This document shows, in pieces, positions 1 through 5,610 of a stretch of 5,610 bases of DNA. Position 1 is the stretch's first letter, and each line of letters opens with the position of its first letter. A program made the position numbers and the translations under genes. The stretch is from contig DHYQ01000027.1 in assembly GCA_002414205.1 (NCBI GenBank), positions 13,671-19,280 on the forward strand, in the 5' to 3' direction. The notes under the pieces are model-generated. The model ran no database searches, was not told where the DNA came from, and saw only the letters and a program-made list of their open reading frames with translations. The DNA is from Gallionellaceae bacterium UBA5126 (GTDB taxonomy: Bacteria; Pseudomonadota; Gammaproteobacteria; Burkholderiales; Gallionellaceae).

Positions 1-1655
1 TTGGCCAGCACGTTCTTGCGCATGGCCTTGACGTTTTCGCGGGCGATGATGGCGGCACCAATCGCCGCCTGAATGGCCACGTCAAACATCTGGCGCGGGA
101 TGATTTCGCGCATCTTGGCCGCCACTTCGCGCCCGCGATACTGGCTGTTGGCACGGTGCACGATAATCGACAGCGCATCCACGCGTTCGCCGTTAATCAT
201 CATATCGACCTTCACCACGTCGGCAGTGCGGTACTCCTTGAATTCATAATCCATGGAGGCATAGCCACGCGATACCGATTTCAGCCGGTCAAAGAAATCC
301 AGCACGATTTCTGCCATCGGCATGTCGTACTTCAGCTTGACCTGCTTGCCGTGGTAGCTCATGTCCAGTTGCACGCCGCGCTTCTGGGTGCACAGGGTAA
401 TCACCGAGCCGACGTATTCCTGCGGCATGTACAAATTCACCGCCACAATCGGCTCACGGATTTCCTCGATTTTGGACGGCTCCGGCATGCGCGAGGGGTT
501 ATCGACCGACAACACCGTGCCGTCGCGCTGCACCACCTCGTAAATCACCGTCGGCGCGGTGGTAATCAAATCCATGCCAAACTCGCGCTCCAAGCGCTCC
601 TGGACGATTTCCATGTGCAGCAGGCCGAGGAAGCCGCAACGGAAACCAAAGCCCAGCGCCTGCGACACTTCTGGCTCGTAGCGCAGTGCGGCATCGTTCA
701 GCTTGAGTTTTTCCAGCGAGTCGCGCAGCGCGTCATACTGATTGGATTCCACCGGGAACAGCCCGGCAAACACTTGCGGCTGGATTTCCTTGAAGCCGGG
801 CAGCGGCGCGGCGGCGGGGCGATTCACCAAGGTAATGGTGTCGCCCACCTTGGCGGAATGCAGTTCCTTGATCCCGGCAATCACAAAGCCCACTTCCCCG
901 GCGCGCAGATAGTCGCGCTTTTGCGATTTGGGGGTAAACACGCCGACATGCTCGGTCAGATGTTGCGCCTCGGTGGCCATCAGCAGCAGCTTGTCCTTGG
1001 GGCGCAGCGTGCCGTTTTTCACCCGCACCAGCATGATGACGCCGACATAGTTATCGAACCAGGAGTCGATAATCAGCGCCTGCAACGGTGCGTCCGGGTC
1101 GCCTTCCGGTGGCGGCACCTTGGCAATCAGCGCCTCCAGCACGTCTTCTACGCCCAGCCCGGTTTTGGCCGAGCACTGCACCGCGTCGGTCGCCTCGATG
1201 CCAATCACATCCTCAATTTCTTCGATGGCGTTTTCCGGATTAGCCGACGGCAGGTCGATCTTGTTCAGCACCGGCACCACTTCCACGCCCAAATCCAGCG
1301 CGGTGTAGCAATTCGCCACCGTTTGCGCTTCCACGCCCTGCGACGCATCCACCACCAGCAACGCACCCTCGCAGGCCGACAGCGAGCGCGACACTTCGTA
1401 GGAAAAATCCACGTGACCGGGGGTGTCGATCAGATTCAGGTTGTAAATCTGTCCGTCACGCGCCTTGTAATGCAGCGCGGCGGTTTGCGCCTTGATGGTA
1501 ATGCCGCGCTCACGCTCCAAATCCATGGAATCCAGCACCTGCGCTTCCATTTCGCGGTCGGACAAGCCGCCGCAGAGTTGAATGATGCGATCCGCCAGCG
1601 TCGATTTACCGTGGTCGATGTGGGCAATGATGGAGAAATTACGAATAAGCTGCAT
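1..1655 (-). CDS. lepA: Elongation factor 4 (LepA), C-terminus cut by window edge
   Basis: Ribosome-associated translational GTPase (EF4/LepA), known to act on elongating ribosomes and linked to 30S biogenesis; cytoplasmic, with some membrane association. The reading frame has 551 complete codons and no stop; the family is about 600 residues, so roughly 48 C-terminal residues are missing. The protein begins [19 protein letters not shown]. GTPase motifs are intact: P-loop AHIDHGKST (11-19), switch I RGITI (50-54), DTPGH with the catalytic-type histidine (77-81), NKID (131-134) and SAK (162-164). The EF-G-like beta-barrel domain follows (about 190-280), then domain III with [13 protein letters not shown] (335-347), an EF-G V-like domain from about 400 (REPI), and the LepA-specific C-terminal domain from about 485 (NGERVDAL, 488-495). 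The ATG start matches the known family N-terminus, although no strong Shine-Dalgarno precedes it. lepA is often followed by lepB (signal peptidase I), but that region lies outside the window. Identity is essentially certain. Confidence 0.98.
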   Translation of the reverse strand, partial: MQLIRNFSIIAHIDHGKSTLADRIIQLCGGLSDREMEAQVLDSMDLERERGITIKAQTAALHYKARDGQIYNLNLIDTPGHVDFSYEVSRSLSACEGALLVVDASQGVEAQTVANCYTALDLGVEVVPVLNKIDLPSANPENAIEEIEDVIGIEATDAVQCSAKTGLGVEDVLEALIAKVPPPEGDPDAPLQALIIDSWFDNYVGVIMLVRVKNGTLRPKDKLLLMATEAQHLTEHVGVFTPKSQKRDYLRAGEVGFVIAGIKELHSAKVGDTITLVNRPAAAPLPGFKEIQPQVFAGLFPVESNQYDALRDSLEKLKLNDAALRYEPEVSQALGFGFRCGFLGLLHMEIVQERLEREFGMDLITTAPTVIYEVVQRDGTVLSVDNPSRMPEPSKIEEIREPIVAVNLYMPQEYVGSVITLCTQKRGVQLDMSYHGKQVKLKYDMPMAEIVLDFFDRLKSVSRGYASMDYEFKEYRTADVVKVDMMINGERVDALSIIVHRANSQYRGREVAAKMREIIPRQMFDVAIQAAIGAAIIARENVKAMRKNVLA

Positions 1656-1673
1656 GAAAATCGAGGTGCCGTT

Positions 1674-1693
1674 ACACAAAGGGGCGGATTTTA
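1674..1693 (-). promoter_or_regulatory. Candidate lepA promoter: -10 element and GC-rich discriminator
   Basis: On the minus strand, TAAAAT (1688-1693; 5 of 6 matches to the sigma-70 -10 consensus) is followed by CCGCCCC and TTTGTGT. Transcription would start about 25-30 nt upstream of the lepA ATG. No good -35 hexamer is visible at 16-18 bp spacing. The element lies in the 173-bp zapE-lepA spacer, so lepA could be transcribed independently of zapE. The assignment rests on hexamer similarity, position and resemblance to the elements upstream of zapE and gspD. Confidence 0.42.
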
Positions 1694-1828
1694 GCCGATT
1701 TTGCCCCAGTGCGACGGATGGAAATCGCAATCAGGTACGACGGTGAAACGTGACGTGTGTCGAGCAGTTTGGGTTGGGCCGTTTCGTGCAACGACGTGCG
1801 GCGTCAAATGACCGTGCCTCGGTTGCCA

Positions 1829-2950
1829 TTAACGGTCTGGTGGCACCACACTGGCCGACCGGTGGCTCTGAGCCAAATAGTGCTGGGTTTGCATTTCGAC
1901 CACGCGGCTGACGGTGCGGACGAATTCGCTGGCTTGCAGGCCGTCGGTGTACAGGGCTTGCGGTTCGCAGGCGGCGGAGAGGATGAGCTTGACGCGACAG
2001 TCGTAGCACACGTCGATCAGCCAGGTGAAGCGGCGCGCCTTGGCGGCATCGTCGGCGCTCATTTTCGGCACGTGGGAAATCAGCATGGTGGGAAAGCGTT
2101 CGGCCAAGCGCACGAATTCCGGCTGGCCCAGCGGGCGGTCGCACAGTTCGGCAAAATCGAACCAGGCCACGTCGTCTGTCCAGCGCCGGGTGGCGATGTA
2201 GCGCCCCAGAATTTCGACCGGCTGGTTGGAGGTCAGCGCGTCCCCAGCCAGTTCGGGAAACATCGTCAGCAGCCGCCGTTCACTGGTGGTGTCGTCTGGC
2301 ATCAAATACAGCGGCGCACGCAGGCCATCGCGCATACGGTGGTCGTTGCCGCTATCCACATTCAGCACGGTCAATTCGCGCCGCAGCAAGTCAATCGCGG
2401 GCAAAAAGTTTTGCCGTTGCAGGCCATTGGGATACAGCCCTTCCGGCGGATAGTTGGAGGTGGTCATCAAGATCACCCCGCCGTCAAACAGCGCGCTGAA
2501 CAGCCGCCCCAGAATCATGGCGTCGGCGATGTTATCCACATGCAGCTCGTCCAGACACAGCAACCGGGTGTGCTGGCAGACTTCGCGGGCAAAACTCAGC
2601 AGCGGGTCTTTCTCCTGCGCCAGCCGCTGCATGGCCTGATGGGCTTCCATCATAAAGGCGTGGAAATGCACCCGGCGCTTGCGGCGGTAGGGCACGCAGG
2701 CGTAAAAGGCATCCATCAAAAAAGTTTTGCCGCGCCCCACGCCGCCCCACAAATACATGCCCTTGGGGGCCGACGGGTTGAACAAAGTGTGCCCGAATAG
2801 CCGATCGCGCTTGGCCTTGAAGGCCATCAACTCCGCCCACCAGTCATCCAGTTGATCCACCGCCGCTTCCTGGGCGGGGTCATACACGAAATGTGTTTGT
2901 TGGCGCAGGGATTCGTACCAGGATTTGGGGCGCACGTGATCAGCGGTCAT
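1829..2950 (-). CDS. zapE: Cell division protein ZapE / AFG1-family P-loop ATPase
   Basis: AFG1-like AAA-type ATPase of 373 residues (E. coli ZapE is 375). In E. coli, ZapE associates with the Z-ring and matters under stress or low oxygen; the mitochondrial homologue AFG1/LACE1 acts in protein quality control. Visible motifs: Walker A GGVGRGKT (69-76), the family segment HFHAFM (95-100), Walker B LLCLDE (130-135), sensor-1-like TTSN (163-166), and GLQRQNFLPAID (176-187), whose R179 is a candidate arginine finger. The C-terminal part keeps family blocks such as FAELCDRPLG and the ARRFTWLIDVCYD helix. The ATG at 2950 (MTADHVRPKS) gives the usual family length; the frame stays open to 3355, but that extension runs antisense into gspD and is not ZapE-like. 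The Shine-Dalgarno is weak. Two Walker B-region phenylalanines typical of the family (CFDEF in E. coli) are leucines here. The gene is transcribed away from gspD and towards lepA. Family assignment is firm; the division role is inferred from homology. Confidence 0.95.
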   Translation of the reverse strand: MTADHVRPKSWYESLRQQTHFVYDPAQEAAVDQLDDWWAELMAFKAKRDRLFGHTLFNPSAPKGMYLWGGVGRGKTFLMDAFYACVPYRRKRRVHFHAFMMEAHQAMQRLAQEKDPLLSFAREVCQHTRLLCLDELHVDNIADAMILGRLFSALFDGGVILMTTSNYPPEGLYPNGLQRQNFLPAIDLLRRELTVLNVDSGNDHRMRDGLRAPLYLMPDDTTSERRLLTMFPELAGDALTSNQPVEILGRYIATRRWTDDVAWFDFAELCDRPLGQPEFVRLAERFPTMLISHVPKMSADDAAKARRFTWLIDVCYDCRVKLILSAACEPQALYTDGLQASEFVRTVSRVVEMQTQHYLAQSHRSASVVPPDR

Positions 2951-2981
2951 AGTGGGACGGCGGGTAGAAAAAAGGGGCACG

Positions 2982-3010
2982 ATATTGCCAACGCTGTCCA
3001 GCAGGGTCAA
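2982..3010 (-). promoter_or_regulatory. Candidate zapE promoter (-35/-10)
   Basis: On the minus strand, TTGACC (3005-3010; 5 of 6 matches to the -35 consensus) is separated by exactly 17 bp from CAATAT (2982-2987; only 3 of 6 matches to the -10 consensus). CGTGCCCC and a T6 run follow. The predicted start would give a leader of about 25 nt to the zapE ATG. The -35 and the spacing are good but the -10 is poor, so this is a tentative call. Confidence 0.38.
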
Positions 3011-3035
3011 CCATCGGATGGAAAATTCACGTTCA

Positions 3036-3045
3036 GCATTAATGC
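3036..3045. promoter_or_regulatory. Perfect 10-bp palindrome GCATTAATGC, possible operator
   Basis: GCATTAATGC equals its own reverse complement and lies in the zapE/gspD divergent intergenic region. It is upstream of both candidate promoters, roughly 60-75 bp from either predicted transcription start. That position would suit a shared regulator. A 10-bp palindrome can arise by chance in a region this size and no regulator is identified. Confidence 0.2.
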
Positions 3046-3098
3046 GCGTCGCCAGCGGTTTTTCAGGTGGTTTTGCCCATGTCGCAGCGGGTAACAGG

Positions 3099-3117
3099 TA
3101 GAATCGCGCCCTTGTGT
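3099..3117 (+). promoter_or_regulatory. Candidate gspD operon promoter: -10 element and discriminator
   Basis: TAGAAT (3099-3104; 5 of 6 matches to the -10 consensus) is followed by CGCGCCC and TTGTGT. Transcription would start near 3111, leaving a leader of about 27 nt to the ATG at 3138. The closest -35-like hexamer, TTGCCC (3073-3078), is 20 bp upstream, which is too far for a strong sigma-70 promoter. The promoter may be weak or need an activator. A start site here would also make the GTG at 3114 an unlikely translation start. Confidence 0.42.
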
Positions 3118-3137
3118 CTGTCGCGGATAAAGTGGTT

Positions 3138-5204
3138 ATGTTGAGAATCAAAATGCTGGGCGGGCTGTTGTGTGCCCTGTTGCTGTGGATGACGCCGGTC
3201 GCGGCGCGGGAGGACGATAAGGTCACCCTGAATTTTGTCAATGCCGACATCGAGTCGGTGGTGAAGGCCGTGGGCATGATCAGCGGCAAGAATTTCATTC
3301 TCGATCCCCGCGTCAAGGGCAATATCAACATCGTGTCCTCCAGTCCGGTGTCCAAGGAGCTGACCTACCAAATCTTGCTGTCGGCGTTGCGCTTGCAGGG
3401 CTTCAGCGCCGTGGAGGGCAACGGGGTGGTGCGCATTCTGCCGGAAGCCGATGCCAAGCAAAGCACCACCCCCGTTACTACCCCGGCCTCCGCTCCCAGT
3501 GGCGACAAGATCGTCACTCAGGTTTATCCGCTGCGTTATGAGTCGGCCAGCCAGTTGCTGCCGGTGCTGCGCCCGCTGATTGCCCCGGCCAACAGCATCG
3601 TGGCCTACAGCAATACCAACACCCTGGTGATTACCGATTACGCCGACAACATCCGCCGCATCAACAAAATCATCGACGCCATTGACCAGCCCAGCAATGG
3701 CGAGTTTGTCAGTGTGAAGCTGAAATACGCCTCGGCGCTGGACATGGCGCAGATGCTCAACCGTTTGTTGAGCGATGGGCCCAATGTCGGGACGCCTGCC
3801 GAGCCGGGGCGGCGGGTGCAGGTGGTGGCGGATGCGCGCACCAATACCGTGTTGATCCGCAGCGACAATCCTTCGCTGGTGGCGCGGGCGCGTAGCCTGG
3901 CGGTGGGGTTGGACACGCCGACCAGCAGCGCGGGCAACATTCATGTGGTGTACTTGCGCAATGCCGATGCGCCTAAATTGGCACAAACGCTGCGGGCCAT
4001 TTTGAATGGCGAAAGCGGCAGTTTGGGCGGGAGCACGGGCAGTAGCGGTTTTAGCGGCAGCGTGGGTGGGGCCAGTGGCGTGGCGGCGGCTGGCACGACA
4101 GCGGTGCAGGGGGCGGGCATCGTGCAGGCGGATGTGGCGACCAATTCCCTGATCATCACCGCACCGGATAACCAGTACAACAATCTGCGCGCCGTGATCG
4201 ACCGGCTGGATGCGCGCCGGGCGCAGGTGTATGTGGAAGCGCTGATTGCCGAAGTAACTGCCAACAAGGCGGCGCAATTCGGCATTCAGTGGCAGAACCT
4301 CAGCGGGTTGAACGGCAACACCACCAGCGTGATTGGCGGCACCAACCTCGGCGGGGCCGGGGTGAACATCATCGGCGCGGCCACCAACATCGCCACGGTA
4401 GGGCAGGGGTTGAACATCGGTATCGTCAAGGGTCAGGTCAATCTGCCCGGTTTGGGCAATGTCGCCAATCTGGGCATGTTGGCCACTGCGCTGCAAACCG
4501 ACGCCCACGCCAACATCCTTTCGACACCGAATTTACTCACCCTGGACAATGAGGAAGCCAAAATTGTCATCGGTAAAAACGTGCCTTTCATCACCGGCCA
4601 GTATGCCCAGACCGGCAACACCGCGACCGCCACGCCGTTCCAGACCGTGGAGCGCAAGGATGTCGGCCTGACTTTGCGCGTGCGGCCACAGATTTCCGAA
4701 GGTGGCACCGTGCGGCTGCAAATCTATCAGGAAGTCTCCAGCATTGACCCGCTGACCACCAATGCAGCCGGGGTCGTCACCAACAAACGCTCGATTGAAT
4801 CCACCGTGCTGGTGGATGACGGGCGCATCGTGGTGCTGGGCGGGCTGATTCAGGATGACGTGCAGGATGGCGATACCAAAGTGCCGTTCTTCGGCGATTT
4901 GCCGGTAGTGGGCAACCTTTTCAAGTACCAGACCCGGCAACAGGTTAAAACGAACTTGATGGTATTCCTGCGTCCCTATGTGCTGAAAAATGCCGACGCC
5001 TCCACCGACATCACCGGCGACCGCTACGACTACATCCGCAACCTCCAGCAAGGCAATCGCCTGAATGGTCATTTGCTGTTGCCCGACGTGCAAATCCCCA
5101 GTTTGCCCGCCATGAAAAAACCGGCTCCGGCGCAAGCCTCCCCGGTTCAACCGACACCACCGGCGCAACCCGCCGTCGCCCCTGACCAACCGGTACAACC
5201 ATGA
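3138..5204 (+). CDS. gspD: Type II secretion system secretin GspD
   Basis: Outer-membrane secretin forming the T2SS exit channel for folded periplasmic proteins; 688 residues, normal for GspD. A Sec signal peptide is clear: MLRIK, a hydrophobic stretch (7-18), then TPVAA with likely cleavage after A23; there is no lipobox. Order of domains: N0 (about 29-103, starting VTLNFVNADIESVV), Thr/Pro/Ala linker (104-121), N1 (about 125-184), N2 (about 190-260), N3 (about 266-360) with a Gly/Ser/Ala-rich loop (291-328), and the secretin barrel (about 362-615). Barrel landmarks are STPNLLTLDNEEA (462-474), the gate motif VPFITG (482-487), VVLGGLIQDD (565-574), VPFFGDLPVVGNLF (582-595) and TNLMVFLRP (605-613). 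A Pro/Gln/Ala tail ends the protein (654-688). The ATG at 3138 is chosen because it leaves a compact signal peptide; GTG 3114 and ATG 3153 are in-frame alternatives, and no strong Shine-Dalgarno settles it. It is the first gene of the rightward cluster, and its stop overlaps the gspE start. VPFITG and the N0-N3 layout favour GspD over PilQ or type III secretins. Confidence 0.97.
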   Translation: MLRIKMLGGLLCALLLWMTPVAAREDDKVTLNFVNADIESVVKAVGMISGKNFILDPRVKGNINIVSSSPVSKELTYQILLSALRLQGFSAVEGNGVVRILPEADAKQSTTPVTTPASAPSGDKIVTQVYPLRYESASQLLPVLRPLIAPANSIVAYSNTNTLVITDYADNIRRINKIIDAIDQPSNGEFVSVKLKYASALDMAQMLNRLLSDGPNVGTPAEPGRRVQVVADARTNTVLIRSDNPSLVARARSLAVGLDTPTSSAGNIHVVYLRNADAPKLAQTLRAILNGESGSLGGSTGSSGFSGSVGGASGVAAAGTTAVQGAGIVQADVATNSLIITAPDNQYNNLRAVIDRLDARRAQVYVEALIAEVTANKAAQFGIQWQNLSGLNGNTTSVIGGTNLGGAGVNIIGAATNIATVGQGLNIGIVKGQVNLPGLGNVANLGMLATALQTDAHANILSTPNLLTLDNEEAKIVIGKNVPFITGQYAQTGNTATATPFQTVERKDVGLTLRVRPQISEGGTVRLQIYQEVSSIDPLTTNAAGVVTNKRSIESTVLVDDGRIVVLGGLIQDDVQDGDTKVPFFGDLPVVGNLFKYQTRQQVKTNLMVFLRPYVLKNADASTDITGDRYDYIRNLQQGNRLNGHLLLPDVQIPSLPAMKKPAPAQASPVQPTPPAQPAVAPDQPVQP

Positions 5205-5610
5205 AGCATGCCACCGGATTGCCGTATGCCTTTGCCCGCCAGCACGGGGTGATGGTGGGGCGGGTGCTGGAAGACGGGCTGGAAGTGTGGTTGCGCGAAG
5301 GGGTCACACCGCTGGCGCTGGCTGAGGCGCGCCGGGTGCTGCGTCAACCGCTGCTGCCGGTGCTGAAAACGGCTGCCGAGTACGACCGCTGTCTGGCACA
5401 GGTGTATGGCAGTGCCGACGGGCATGCCGCCAGCCTGATTGGCGATCTGGAGCAGGAATACGATTTACAGCAACTGGCGCAGGAGTTGCCGCAGGTGTCG
5501 GATTTGCTGGAGGCCGAGGACGACGCACCGATTATTCGCCTCATCAATGCCCTGCTTAGTCAGGCGCTGCGCGAGCATGCTTCCGACATTCACATTGAAG
5601 CCTTTGAAAA
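5201..5610 (+). CDS. gspE: Type II secretion ATPase GspE, N-terminal part (cut by window edge)
   Basis: Cytoplasmic hexameric ATPase that powers T2SS pseudopilus assembly, docking to the inner membrane through GspL. The first 136 codons are present; the family is about 500 residues, so the Walker A/B motor core lies beyond the window. The N-terminus, LPYAFARQHGVMV (7-19), resembles the N1E region of GspE proteins that contacts GspL. The segment DDAPIIRLINALL (107-119) followed by SDIHIE (128-133) marks the start of the N2E domain and is diagnostic for the GspE/PilB family. The ATG start overlaps the gspD stop as ATGA (5201-5204). No Shine-Dalgarno is seen just upstream, so translational coupling to gspD is likely. 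PilB and MshE are the main alternatives, but adjacency to gspD and the N-terminus favour GspE. gspF would be expected next, outside the window. Confidence 0.95.
   Translation, partial: MKHATGLPYAFARQHGVMVGRVLEDGLEVWLREGVTPLALAEARRVLRQPLLPVLKTAAEYDRCLAQVYGSADGHAASLIGDLEQEYDLQQLAQELPQVSDLLEAEDDAPIIRLINALLSQALREHASDIHIEAFE

Noticed and set aside
156..1694. 512-codon open frame on the plus strand antisense to lepA
   Set aside because: His/Gln/Arg-rich composition, no recognisable motif, and it lies wholly opposite the highly conserved lepA gene, so it is a GC-rich shadow frame.
1793..1808. Short inverted repeat GACG-N5-CGTC just downstream of zapE as a terminator
   Set aside because: Only a 4-bp stem with no following T-run on the minus strand; too weak to call.
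1757..2800. 347-codon plus-strand frame antisense to zapE
   Set aside because: Shadow of zapE; the zapE strand encodes all ATPase motifs, and this frame shows the same His/Gln-rich antisense composition.
3018..3101. 27-codon plus-strand frame (starts MENSRSALMRV) before gspD
   Set aside because: No ribosome-binding site, its stop overlaps the predicted gspD -10, and it would lie upstream of the predicted transcript start.
2951..3355. Upstream extension of the zapE frame into gspD
   Set aside because: The added 135 residues are not ZapE-like and overlap the gspD N-terminus and promoter; the ATG at 2950 gives the expected family length.
4011..4130. GGC/AGC-rich stretch in gspD as a tandem repeat or phase-variable tract
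   Set aside because: The units are irregular, with no exact repeated unit long enough for slippage; it is simply a Gly/Ser-rich loop in frame.
3063..4508. 481-codon open frame on the minus strand antisense to gspD
   Set aside because: Low-complexity His/Gln/Arg-rich shadow of gspD's codon pattern; it also runs across the gspD promoter region and matches no family I know.

Overview
The window looks like chromosomal DNA from a GC-rich Gram-negative proteobacterium, most likely beta- and possibly gammaproteobacterial. A type II secretion (T2SS) secretin implies a two-membrane cell envelope. The LepA, ZapE and GspD/GspE sequences all read as proteobacterial. A gsp cluster that starts at gspD, without gspC in front, is familiar from betaproteobacteria. 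This placement is inferred from gene content and recalled family sequences, not from a search.

Layout. Positions 1-1655 (minus strand) hold the first 551 codons of lepA (elongation factor 4); its C-terminal end lies beyond the left edge. Positions 1656-1828 are a 173-bp spacer with a plausible lepA promoter. Positions 1829-2950 (minus strand) hold a complete zapE/AFG1-family ATPase gene. Positions 2951-3137 are a divergent intergenic region with candidate promoters for zapE (leftward) and gspD (rightward) and a perfect 10-bp palindrome between them. Positions 3138-5204 (plus strand) encode the complete outer-membrane secretin GspD. Positions 5201-5610 (plus strand) hold the start of gspE, the T2SS assembly ATPase, overlapping gspD by 4 bp and running off the right edge. 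No gene-free stretch exceeds 300 bp.

How they work together. gspD and gspE are clearly one operon: the secretin forms the outer-membrane channel and GspE powers pseudopilus assembly from the cytoplasm. zapE (division-associated ATPase) and lepA (translation GTPase) are housekeeping genes on the opposite strand with no evident functional link to secretion.

I found no mobile element, CRISPR array, tRNA or rRNA, and no convincing undescribed system. Long open frames antisense to lepA, zapE and gspD are best explained as GC-rich shadows. The most interesting points are a -10/GC-rich discriminator pattern repeated upstream of lepA, zapE and gspD, the palindrome midway between the divergent promoters, a 32-codon frame abutting the zapE stop, and some family-level variations in ZapE and GspD.
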